DNA from: Heterocephalus glaber
Lineage: Eukaryota > Chordata > Mammalia > Rodentia > Bathyergidae
Reading direction: 5' to 3'
Assembly (NCBI RefSeq): GCF_000247695.1
Contig: NW_004624783.1
Coordinates: 7,326,046 to 7,390,045 of the forward strand
Length of the DNA stretch: 64,000 nucleotides
Positions 1 through 12,231 of this stretch are shown one piece after another (the stretch's first letter is position 1; each line of letters begins with the position of its first letter). Below the pieces are notes generated by a model. It was not told where the DNA came from. It did not search any database and worked only from the letters and a program-made list of their open reading frames with translations. The position numbers and the translations under genes are program-made.

Positions 1-1687
<1,687 letters not shown>

Positions 1688-2091
1688 TCACACAGGGCCA
1701 GGGTTCTACTTGCCATGTCCTCAGCAGTCCTCACGTGCCACCTTTTCTGAAGCAGCATGGGCCTCCACACCTCCTGCAGGACCCAGCTCAGTCTGGAATT
1801 ATGGTATCCTGGTTTCCTCATCTATTTCTGTCCCTGGGGCCAGGCCATCTCCCAGCCCCATGCAGACCTGGGGGTGGGGAGGTCTCATTCCCATCCCTGT
1901 CCCCCCAGCTGGTCCTCTTTGATCCAGACAATCAGTCCTGACTTCCAGCCTCTTGGACCAAACTTCCTGCCCAGCACTTCTTTGGCAGAGCCTTTTTCCA
2001 GCCTTGGTCATCTAATCTCCCCCCAACACCCTGGCCCTACACACCCTTTCCAAGCACCCAGCCCAAGTTTGGAGAGAACCAAGAATATTAC

Positions 2092-2097
2092 TTTAAT
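2092..2097 (-). terminator. ATP6V1F polyadenylation signal ATTAAA
   Basis: ATTAAA on the minus strand about 200 nt after the ATP6V1F stop codon, the usual common variant of the poly(A) hexamer. The cleavage site itself cannot be read. Confidence 0.6.
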
Positions 2098-2295
2098 TTA
2101 ACATCGACAGTGACATTGTAACAGTACAGGGAAGAGGTAGAGGAGAGAGAAGATGGCCAGGGTTCCTGTTCCCTAATCAGCCTGGGTTTTAACAGCAGAG
2201 GCCCCAGTGGCCTAGAAGCATCACCCAGCCTTCAGTGGAGGGGTAGGGGTGGGGCTAGCGAGCCTGGGGGAGGCCTGGCAGGCCAGGGGCGGCTC

Positions 2296-2933
2296 CTAGC
2301 GCAGGTCTTCAGCAGTGAACATGCCCTTGGCCCTGCGCAGGATGGAGTCCTTGGCAGCGTCATAGGGGTGGTCCTTGGATGGGATCTCCAGGACAGCTGG
2401 AATGGAGCGCTGGTGGGCATCAAGGGCGTGGCGAACCATCTCTGCGATGTACTGGTTGATGAGGACGATGCCGATGTCATCCCGGTTTAGTAACTGCCTG
2501 TGGGGAGAGATGGGAAGGGGCTGTCTCCCTTGCCCAGGCAGCTCACTCCAGGTGGGGGGACTGGGCCATGGAGGGGAGTGAGAGAGACCTGGGGGCACAG
2601 AGGACAGAGGAAAGGCTGCTACACTAAATACTCTCAGGGCTCTTCTTCCTTGAACGAAGCAGTTTCACTCAAGAGCTCAGGGCCACAGGCAGTACCAGAA
2701 CTCTGGGAGGCTGAGGCAGGAAACTGAAAGTCTGAGCCAGGCCTAGACAATTTAGCAGCTTAGTAAGACCCTGTTGCAAGGGCCGGGGATGCAGCTCAGT
2801 GACACCATGCCTGCCTGGCAAGCACAAGGTCCTGAGTTCGATCCCCAATACCCCCCAAAAAAGGGGGTGGGTGGGTGAGACTGTAGCTGAGTGCAAAGGC
2901 CCTGGGTTCAATTTCCAGGACACCCTCCCCTGT

Positions 2934-2973
<40 letters not shown>

Positions 2974-5557
2974 CTGAGGGCCCTGTTGGTCAAGGCTGCC
3001 TTCTGCCTCCCCTTCTTGGAAAGGGAACTGGTAATGAAGATGTATTCAATATGCGCTCTTTGTGTAGGAAAAGGAAAGGACAGGAATGAATATGTGTACG
3101 CATCTGTAGGAAGACTGCAGAAAGATACTGAAAGAACTAAATGGTTATTTTTATGGGTGGCGGAGAGAGATAAAGAGGTGCAAGGTTTGGGGTGGGGGGC
3201 TAGATTCCTCAACAAGTACTTTTTTCTTTTTCCTTTTTTTTTTTGTGATACCGGGGATAGAACTTAGGACCCTGTGCTTTTGAGGCAGGCACAGTGCCAC
3301 TGAGCTAAATCCACGGCTTTCTTTTTTTGAGACAAGGTCTCACTGTGTAGTTTAGGCTAGTCTTGAATTTACACTGTAGCCTAGGCTGCACTCAGACTTG
3401 TGGCGGTCCTCCTGTCTCAGCCTCCCGGGTACTGGGATTACAGGTATACGCCACCATGCCTGGCAAAACATACCTTTAAAATACAGTAAAGTTTTTACCT
3501 ACCCCCTACGATAAATATAAACATTATGTATTGCAAACATGTATTAATAAAAAACTGGAAAAAATAAGTATTATTAAAGTTTTAAAAAACAGGGCTGATG
3601 AAACCACTGAAGGCCTCAAGGTCTACACTCAGGAGGGTGGGGGAAGAGTCTGAGGGGATGTTGGCATGAGTCAAGGACACAAGACAGAAAGAGGAAACCT
3701 GGCAATGGAGGAATCACACTTTCCACAGAGGCCCTCCTTGTGATCGCCCACCCAATTCATTCACTTATTTACTCATAAAACTAACTCTGTTGAGCACTTA
3801 CCCCATGCTAGGCACTCAAATAGTTAGGCTTGAGATCTGTGAGCTCCCTTTCTGGTTGGAACCATGGAAGATTTTTTTTGGTGCGAGGTGGAGGTACTGG
3901 GGGTTAGACCCTGGGCTGTTGCATTGAGCTACAGCCCCAGCCTTTTTAAAAAAAATTTTATTTTTAAGATACGGTCTTGCTAAATTGCCCAGGCTGGGCT
4001 CAAATTTGTGATCCTCCTGCCTCAGCCTCCCAGAGTGCTGGGATTATCTGTGTCATCACTCCTGGCTAGAAAATTTTTTGTTGTTTGTTTTTTGAGACAA
4101 GGCTTGCTATGTAGCCCAGGCTGACCTTGAACTCATGGTGATCCTCCTGCCTCAGCTTCCTAAGAGGATTGTAGGCCTACACCACTGGCTACGAAATTCT
4201 TTTTTTTTTTTTAAATTTGAGACAGGGTCTTGTTACGTGGTTCAGACTGGCCTCAAATTCCTGGTGATCCCACCGGAATTACAGATGCGTGCCACCACAC
4301 CTGACTAAAAAATAGAAAATTTTTATTTTTTTAGAAAATTCTTGAAGGACAGTTTCTCTCCTCCCCTGACTACTTGGGCCACTTTACCAACTGCTTGGAG
4401 ATGAGGATATAGCAGCCTTCCAGGTCAAGGCCTATCAGACCCCCGGCAGCAGGAAGCAGTCTCAGCCGGCAGCTCTGGGCCCAGCTGTTCAGGGGAAACA
4501 GGTAAGCGAGGTATTTCTGAGACTTGGCAGAGGAGCTCTAGAGAAAGAGTGAGGAAAGAATAGGAGTCTGGCATCAATTCTAATCACCAAGACATCTCCT
4601 GGATTAAAGGGCAGGCTTGCTTCCACACTTTGAAGCTATCATCCTTGACTGAGGGCAGGAAGAAGTACCAGGTTTTAGTGGAAAGCCAGAAAGTCCAGAT
4701 ATTCTGCTCATTGTGCTTAAGAAAAAGGAAAATTCCAAGGCAGACTGTGGACAACTGTACAAGCCGAGTGTGTACAGCTTAGGAGAGACAGAAAAGTGTT
4801 GGCCCCCGGTTCAAATCCCAGCTATGACTCTTCCCACTAGTGTGCCTTTGGAGATGTCTTAACCTCTCTGAGTTTGTTTTCTCACCTGTAAGTGAAAATA
4901 ATAACCTCCACCTTACAGGACGATTGGGAGCCTCTAAGGAGGATGAGAGCGCAAGAAGGTCCAAGCCCAGTGCCTAGGATTCCAGTGAGTGTGGTTCCTT
5001 TAGGGAGCAATTCGCAAAAGAGCCGAGCGCTTTCAAGGCCGGGAGACCGCTCGTCGGTGAACATCGGGGACCGGAAGAGCTGCTGAGGCTGACCGTCTCC
5101 AAGGGCCGGGAGCCCCAGACGTCCAACTATGGCAGGGACAGGTCACAAGCTCTGTTCCCCTTCCTTCCTGACACATGGTCATGTGAAGGGGAGCTCGTGG
5201 ACCCGTCACAGCCCCGAGACCACCGAGCCCCAAAAGGGAACTCAGAGGCGCAGAAGCTTCCGCTTCAGAGCGGGGGACAGACTTCCAGGGCCGCCTCACA
5301 TTCCCGTAGGCGTCTGACACCTCGGACCCCGGGTCGCCTCCTCCCTCTCCCCGCGCTCCACTAGGCAGCAGCCCGTTCAGGCCTAGCAGGCTACCGTACC
5401 GGAAGGTGTCTTCGATCTCATTGATGGTTGTATCCTTTTCTACCACCAGGAAATTAGGGTGGCGATTCTTGTTAAGCTCCCCTATGCCGCCCAGGAGAAA
5501 ACCAGTGACCGTATCTTCATCTCCAATCACTGCGATTAGCTTCCCCCTCCCCGCCAT
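2296..5557 (-). CDS. ATP6V1F: V-type proton ATPase subunit F (V1 sector)
   Basis: Two coding exons, 5400-5557 and 2296-2497, total 360 nt for 119 aa, exactly the usual mammalian length. The protein starts [20 protein letters not shown] and ends [13 protein letters not shown]. The intron splits the Arg codon (CG|G) after EDTF, with donor GTACGG and acceptor CCCCACAG. Subunit F is a small Rossmann-like protein of the V1 central stalk. With subunit D it forms the rotor that couples ATP hydrolysis to proton pumping into lysosomes, endosomes and secretory vesicles. All family blocks are intact ([50 protein letters not shown]), so the gene looks functional. The 2.9 kb intron is full of SINEs. The 5' end is GC-rich, as expected for a housekeeping gene. 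Confidence 0.97.
2780..2863 (+). mobile_element. ID-type SINE
   Basis: GGGCCGGGGATGCAGCTCAG start and GAGTTCGATCCCCAATACC end, inserted directly after a B1-like A-poor tail. Confidence 0.85.
2935..2972. repeat. (CA)n microsatellite
   Basis: About 17 CA units with one CG interruption near the end, in ATP6V1F intron 1. Confidence 0.95.
3233..3465 (-). mobile_element. ID SINE followed by B1 SINE, both reverse
   Basis: A T-tract plus ATACCGGGGATAGAACT...GAGCTAAATCC is a reverse ID element. It is followed by TTTGAGACAAGGTCTCACTGT...GGGATTACAGGTATACGCC, a reverse B1-type element with the internal duplication (two copies of the GTAG-TTT/CCTA-GGCTRG block). Confidence 0.88.
3870..4310 (-). mobile_element. 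Cluster of degenerate ID and B1 SINEs, reverse
   Basis: One diverged ID copy (about 3870-3945) and three successive B1-like monomers (about 3950-4068, 4080-4192, 4203-4310), each opening with GAGACA(A/G)GG or its variant after a T-tract and carrying CCTCAGC-like or CACCACACC ends. Confidence 0.75.
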
Positions 5558-5760
5558 CTCCGCAGCACTCAGCGATCACTCCTACACCGGAAGTCGCCAA
5601 AGCCCTGCCCCCGCAGTGCGTCACCGAGCCGACCTCAGCCCCTCCCTTCAGTCATGCGCAATTCCACCACCGCTGCTTCGGGATATGCGCATTAGCAACA
5701 ACGAGGCTTCCTACTGAATACGTCTACGCCACACAGAGAGACCCGAACCAGGTGACTACG
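5280..5760 (-). promoter_or_regulatory. GC-rich ATP6V1F promoter region
   Basis: CpG-dense sequence spans the first exon and the sequence just upstream of the ATG at 5557, including CCGGAAGT (5587-5594), a good ETS-family site. No TATA box is apparent. This fits a CpG-island housekeeping promoter. The start site is not determinable from sequence alone. Confidence 0.55.
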
Positions 5761-5836
5761 ATTCCCAGAGGGCTGCGCGGCACACGGCAACTTTCTGGCT
5801 TTTGTTCTTTCAGACCTGGTTGGGTCCCTCACTCTA

Positions 5837-5922
5837 TTTTTTTTTTTTGGTACCGCGGATCGAACTCAGGACCCTGCGCTTTCGAGGCAGGAGGCAGAAC
5901 CACTGAGCTAAATCCCCGGTCT
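5837..5922 (-). mobile_element. ID-type SINE, reverse
   Basis: T-tract then GGTACCGCGGATCGAACTCA and GAGCTAAATCCCCGGTC. It lies immediately upstream of the ATP6V1F promoter. Confidence 0.9.
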
Positions 5923-8370
5923 CCATCAACCTTCTGAATTGAGCGCTGCTAGACGCTGAGACCCCCCAACGAAGAAGGTCGGAGTCAGGGTGTGTATGCA
6001 TTACATAACGACGACACAGTTAACAGTTAATACATATTTTTAAAATTACTAAAGGAATGAACAAGTTACTGATGATACTGTCTCGAGAGGTAGAGTCATG
6101 GGAATAGGCGAGTACAAAATTCTGTTAGTTGCTAAACTGAGAAGTACATGGAAGCACACATCCCTGGTAACTAACCCCAGGAGAGGGAGTTCTTGAAGAA
6201 CACTTCCCCAAGGAGGTAGCATCACCTGAGCTGAGACTTGAAGGACCAGCAAAGTGAAGGGAATAGAAATGAGGGCAGGAGGGTGTTCTAGACAAGAGGA
6301 ACAGCATATCCAAAGGCTTGGCAACTAGAGAGTCTAAGAGTATTCAAGAAAAACAGTCTGGGCGTTTTCCTGAAAAAAGGATTTTAAGCAAAAGGCTGAT
6401 ATGGCCAGGTTTATACTTTAGAGCTATCATTGGAACTGTATGTGGACAGAGGAAATACTGAAGGAGAAACCAAACTGGAAAGTCATTGTGGTAATGAGAA
6501 TGTGAAGAAATAGATGAAGCCAAGAGATATTTAGAGCAATAGTGGACAAAACTGATTTTTGGATTGGGTTTGGGGATTGAGATGTCCTGATCTATAGACA
6601 CATTAACCCACAGTGGGAGGACACAAAGACAGTTGGGAAGATCTCACTCCAGGGGCTGGGGGCAAGGGACAGAGAGTGAGGTGGCTATGAAGGTGTGTGT
6701 AGGAGTACCTGGTCTGGCAGCTGGCACAGAGCTGGCCCTCAGTGACCACAACAGAACAAATCTGCCCTTAATGGGTTTGTCAGATAAAGGACCTGGGATA
6801 CCATCAGGTTCATCACTACTACAATCAGACATCATTTATCAAATGTGACCCCAGTTAGGAGCTGAAGAGATAAGATTAATGAAATCTGATTTATGTCCTC
6901 AAAGGCTCCCTGCAGGACTAGGGGGAAGGTGAGAAATACCAGAGGGAGAGGACAGGCATATAGTAAAAGGAAGCTCTAAAAATGTCCTGAGGGGCACATC
7001 AAGGGTGAAGAAGGGGCTAGTACCTCCTCCCAGATGCAGGAAAGGAAAGAAGAAACTTAAGAGAGGTGTGAGGAGCAGACAGGCCACAGAGTGAAAAAGA
7101 GAGGAGGAGGGTGGTTCGGAGCTGGAGGCAGAGGTTTGGGGTCTTTTCTGGCAGTCCCGCTACTAAAGGCCTGAAAACTGGTCTGTTGCAGGATCCATTG
7201 AGAGAAACCTGTCTGCTCTGCTCTATGTCTGTTCATTCACATGTTCTTTCAGACTCTTATTAGATCTCTCAGGCCCAGGGAGCTGGTGCACAAGGCCATG
7301 GTGGATACCTGGTCAGGGATCAGGGTAGTAAATACAACCAGAGTTGTGCCTAAGGGCACAGTCCGGGAACATTTCCTGTGGTCCAGAAAGACAAAGGTGG
7401 AGCGGCAACTGTGTTTCCAACTAGAGGCCCAGACTGCAGCAAACATGCCTGGGAAAGGAGAGGCCATGAAAGGCGCTGGAGGAAGGTGCAATGAGGAGTG
7501 GGCACACTGCCCCACTCAGGTGGTAGGGAGCTGGTGCCTGAACCTGGGGGATCTCAGAGGGCTCCTAAGAAAGAGTAAACTTTTTTTTTTTTTTTTTTTT
7601 TGAGACAGGGTCTTGCTATGTAGTTCAGGTTGGCCTTGCACTCTCTCTGTAGCCCAGACTGGCCTGGAATTCAAAGCAATCCTCCTGCCTCAGCCTCCCA
7701 AGTGCTAGGCTTATAGGCATGTGCCACTAGGCCTGGCAAGAGTAGGCTATTTAGCCTGAACTAGGAGGGAGCCACAAAGGAATGTAAACCAAAGAAGGGC
7801 ATACTGCCTTTAGTGGGACCCTCTCTAGCTACAGCATGGACTGTGGAATGGAGGGAGCTGGCCAGGACCTGAAGAATGGTTCAGTTGGTGCAGGAGTCTA
7901 GGAGGGCCCTGAGTGAGGTCAGGGCTAGAGGTGAGGCTGCAGCAGGTTTGACCCAGGACCTGGAATGAAGGTCCCGATTGCCTGCTGCCTGGTTGAAGAC
8001 CGTCCCTATTTGAGTCTGTGCTCACTGTCTTACATTCCTAATTTGAAGAGCATTACCCAGGTCAGGCTGAACTGAAACTGGCCTTCTGGAAGTCCTGGGA
8101 CAGGCAGCCTTCCAGGACATTAGTGTCCACTTCCCTCTACCACCTACCAGCTTTCAGCCAGCTGAAGACCCAGCCCCCACCCCCATCCCCACCCCAGTCT
8201 CTCAACATTCTGCCAACATCCCACCCCTCACGTCTGCCCCCGGCCCTCCCCTCAGCCTGGGCCAGCCCTCCAAGGGACGCCCGCTGGCCTCTGCCTCTCC
8301 AGGGCTGATTTGGAGCCAGCAGGACAGGAGGTGGCCAGCCACAGAGAGCACACCCACAAAAAACTGCCAA
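5923..8370. other. Intergenic spacer between ATP6V1F and FLNC 3' end
   Basis: No exon with splice signals or recognisable protein was found. It contains a reverse B1 SINE at 7579-7738 and otherwise unique sequence. Confidence 0.6.
7579..7738 (-). mobile_element. B1-type SINE, reverse
   Basis: An 18-T tract followed by GAGACAGGGTCTTGCTATG, the internal tandem duplication (TGTAGTTCAGGTTGGCC / TGTAGCCCAGACTGGCC) and GTGCTAGGCTTATAGGCATG. Confidence 0.92.
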
Positions 8371-9095
8371 GCCGCTGCGACAGCCGCACTTTATTTGGAG
8401 TTTTCCACCTAAGCGGCTCCCAGTTGAGCTGCATGACATGTGCAAAAGACCCCCCAGAAAGCTGGGCCTCGCAGTGTGTATAAAAGGCCCCCCCATGGGG
8501 CAGAGCTGTGCAACCGTAAAAAAAAGAGAGAGAGAAATCAGTTTCCCAGGAGCCTGGTTTGAGTGGGGTACATAGGGTTTGGGGCAGTTCACATGCTGCT
8601 TGTTCCAGGTCCGTTTTCTTCGCCAATTGTGCTTTCTTTTCCAAGTCTTCAACACTCCAGGGTGGTAGCCACCAGAGAGGCCAGATGCAGTCTTCAGGCA
8701 GGATGGCCTGGCTGGCAAGGGTGGTTTGAGGGTAACCTCTCTCACACACAGACACCCACAGCACAACGCTTCCCCACTGGCCATGGCTCCACCAGGAAAC
8801 TCAGGGCTCCCCCAACCCCGTGCTGCCCTGTGTCACACACAGCCTCTGCCTCTGAGCCTGGCCCCAGTCTCCCCTCATGGCGCATTCAAGGGAGGACACT
8901 GCCCTGAGACAGATAAAGCCTCTGCCCCAGGGGCACAGTGGGATGGGAGGCTGTGCCATTCAAGTCACACCCAAGGCAGGTGTTTGTAGTGTTGGCTCTG
9001 TGCGCGTGAATCTGAGTGTGGCACACTGGTGTGTGGACGGGTGTGAGGGTTTGGCTGGAGGTGGGGGCTGAGGCGGGGGGAGGCACTTCCGGCAT
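8370..9095 (-). other. FLNC: FLNC 3' untranslated region
   Basis: Sequence between the FLNC TGA (9098-9096) and the AATAAA on the minus strand at 8390-8395, about 700 nt downstream. Long open frames in it (up to 215 aa at 8137-8784) have no recognisable homology and extend past the poly(A) signal. The low-coordinate boundary is approximate. Confidence 0.7.
8390..8395 (-). terminator. FLNC polyadenylation signal AATAAA
   Basis: Canonical AATAAA (context CTCCAAATAAAGTGCGG) on the minus strand, the first after the FLNC stop. Confidence 0.8.
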
Positions 9096-12000
9096 TCAAG
9101 GCACATTCACTTTGAAGGGGCTTCCAGGGACGCTTTCATCACCCCACTTGACAATGAGGATGTAGTCCCCCTTCTCCTTGACGGTGTAGGTGACGTTGTA
9201 CACCCGGTTCCCCACGTGCTTCACATACACCTCCTCACAGGGGGTCTTGGGCCCGTGCACACCCACCATCATCATGTTGGTGCCTGGAGGGGAGGCGGAG
9301 GGACAGGCTCACACCAGGGCCCCCGGTGCTCTTCATCCGCTCCCCACCTCCTTTCCCACTCCCACCCCACACTCCTGTCCCCTCGGGCCTGCCTGCTTTG
9401 CTGCAGTCCACGGTAAAGGAGTTCTTCTGACCCACAAAGGCCTGGGACAGCCCAGGGCCCCGTGTCACCACCTTGCTGGCATCCGAGGAGAACTTGGGGA
9501 TGGAACTGTAGCTGGAGCCACGGCTTGAGGATGACTTGGTCACAGTCTCCACCAGAACCGTGGATGTTTCATGAAGGCTGTGGCCTCCAGACAGCCGGGG
9601 ACCTGCGGGACGGAGTGGGTAGCCATGAACCCCGTCAGAGGGGATCCTGCCCTTCCTAGGACGGGGGCCTGGGCCAGCATTGACAACTCTGTGACACTCA
9701 GGGTTCCAGGCCACACTGCACTGCGTTTCCCCACGTCCTGTTCTGAGAAGCCCATTTCAAACAAGTGTCCAGACTACCAGCTCCAATTCCCACTTATCCC
9801 CAGGTCTTGGCCCCTGAGGACTCTGTCCCTCATCCTTCTAGGCTTTGTCTGGGAACTCAAGCTAACTTACAGGGTTAAAGTCTTGCTTTAAAAAGGAACG
9901 TGATATATAGCTAACAAGGTCCTTAAAATAGCTTGAAAAAGCGAAGCTTGCCAAATATTTATCTTCTTCGAAGCAAGAAATAAGGGGGGGGGCAGGAATT
10001 TACTCAGTGGTGCCACCCCTGCTTGGAAGCGCAAGGTCCTGAGTTCAATTCCTGGTACCACACAAAAAAAGGAAACCTGGAAGAAGAATGTTAAACAAAT
10101 GCTTGGGGAGCTGCTACAGATGGTCAAGAATAAAGAAGAGTTGGAGTTTTTTAAATGACCGTGCCTGACTCCACACAATGGAATGATACAGAAATCCAGG
10201 CCCACCCCCACCTCCTTCGTGGTAACTTGGCCACGATGTCTAGGGGACGACTAGGGCCAGATATGAACAGCCACTGGAGCTGTTCAGGCTGGGCTGGGCT
10301 ACAGAGCTCCCCGACCTGGGACACTCACCTGTGACCTTGGCTTTGAAGGGGCTGCCCACGATGTGCTGGGGGCCACCATACTTGATGGCGATGAGGTAGT
10401 TGCCAGGGGCCATGGGAGTGTAAGTGACCACATGGCCCTCAGGACACTCCCGACAGTCCAGCTGCACCTTGGAGGGGCCGTCAATGGTGACAGACAAGGC
10501 TCCTGAGCCCGCATTCAGGGTGTTCACGATGAACTCTGATGACACGCCTGGGGGCCAGAGGGAGCAAGGCTGTGGGCAGGAAGGGATGAGGCCCAGAGCG
10601 AGGCTGGGCCCCAGGCCCTGGCAGCAGGGAGGACTCAGGGCTTAGTGAGCGTTACCCCTGCCTCTAGGACAAGGCAGTACCAAAAAGCACTTAAGAACCC
10701 CAAAGCCCACCACTGCACCCCAGCTCAGGCACTTACCAGTGGTGCCTCCCTCAAGCCCAGGACCGTAGGCTGACACCAAGCCTGGGTCCCCAGCCTGGCT
10801 CTGTTCTCCTACACGGATCTTGAATGGGCTTCCAGGGATGTGGGCGCCATTGAACTTGACATCGATAGAGTGGACACCATTCTCATGGGGGATGAATCGG
10901 ATGGTATGTTTGTCTGTGGGGCAGAGGGTTGGTGGGTAAACATCCCTCCTTCCTAGGAGGTCCTGTCTGGCAAGGGGTGGCAGGGGCAAGGCCAGCTCAC
11001 CACTGTCCAGCTCCGAGACGTAGCACTCCTCCACTGCCCCTGAGGGTGTATGGACCCTAGCATCGATCACGCCCCGTGCACCATTCAGCTGCACCGCAAA
11101 GGATGCTGGCTGGTTCACCTTGAGACCCGTCTCCTGCAAAGGCCGCAGAAGATGCTTAGACTCCTGGGAGGCTAAAGGTGGACTCTCTTCCCCAAGTGCC
11201 CCACCCTTGGGGTGTCCAGAGAGGGGACCTGTGCCGCCTGGCCTTTCCAAAGTCACTGCTAAGTCCCTGGCCTTATGGGGGCGTGCCATCCTAGACTCTT
11301 GCTTATCTTTCAGGTAGCAGAGGGGCCCACGCCCGGCACACACCTGGAGGCTGGTGACCGTGAGACGGCGAGCATCATCCGAGAGGGAGGCCACGGGTAC
11401 CACGAAGGGGCTGTCTGGGATGTGCTCATCATTGAACTTGATGGAGACCTCATAGTCACCTGGGAAGGGAAGGGCAGCCGGTCAGCAAGGGCCTAGGTGG
11501 GGATGGTGGGGCTGACTCCCACACTCCCAGCCTCATCCCAGGACAAGTTCCTTGGGTCAGGGCTCGGCTCTGAGGACAGACAAGTACTCCCAGGGGAGGG
11601 TGGAGGAGATGGGAGAGAGAGAGCAGAGCCGGTGAGGTGAGTCCTGCAGCCCCAGGCATCTTCAGCCTGGTCAGTGAGCAGAATACAGTCTAGAAGGTCA
11701 GGCTGGCCCAGTGTAGACAATTACCTGGCTCCTGGACAACATAGGAGACACCACAGGAGCCATCTTTGCGGTCCTCAAATGCAATCTCCGCCTTGCTGGG
11801 GCCCTCCACAGCAATGGACAGGCCCCCAGCACCAGCTTCTCGGGTCCAGATGCTAAACTCGGCTGGATTCAGGGAAGGGGGCAGGGGTGGCATTTGAGTA
11901 CCTCTGCCCCTCATGCTGGCTTCCCAGGCCCCAACCTCCCTCCTGGCCCCTTGCCCCTCACCTGGCACTCCTGCCACGCCTTGCTCTAGCCCTGTACCTC

Positions 12001-12231
12001 CAGCATGCACCTTGTGGGCACCACCTTCACCCAGTGGCCCCACAGTGAACTGGAAGGGGCTGCCAGGCACATGCTGGCCACGGTACTTGACAGTGACCGT
12101 ATGGGGCCCCATCTCCTGGGGCACGAAGCGCACACTGTAGGCACTGTCCTCCCCCTCAACGATCTCTGCTGCCTCTGTCTTGCCGGATGGACTGGTCACC
12201 TGTGCGGTCATGTCCTGAGAGCTGGCCTCCC
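9096..12231 (-). CDS. FLNC: FLNC exons 41-48: Ig repeats 21-24, hinge 2 and stop
   Basis: Exons: 11962-12231, 11725-11862, 11344-11459, 11001-11133, 10737-10913, 10329-10547, 9393-9602 and 9096-9283. Exon 47 carries hinge 2 ([20 protein letters not shown]), exon 48 the C-terminal part of the dimerising repeat 24, ending SPFKVNVP. Intron 47 uses a GC donor (see findings). Seven of the eight splice junctions inside this block are ordinary GT-AG or fall at exon ends with good consensus. Confidence 0.92.

Larger units (their letters stand above)
2498..5399 (-). other. ATP6V1F intron 1, SINE-rich
   Basis: This intron holds a B1-like fragment (2690-2779), ID elements, a (CA)n tract and a stack of B1/ID copies at 3233-4310. 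Around 4800-4925 there is a MIR-like segment (motif AACCTCTCTGAG followed by TTCTCACCTGTAAG). No other gene is seen. Confidence 0.8.

Noticed and set aside
8137..8784. 215-aa open frame on the minus strand
   Set aside because: It lies in and past the FLNC 3' UTR, runs across the AATAAA and looks like non-coding GC-rich text.
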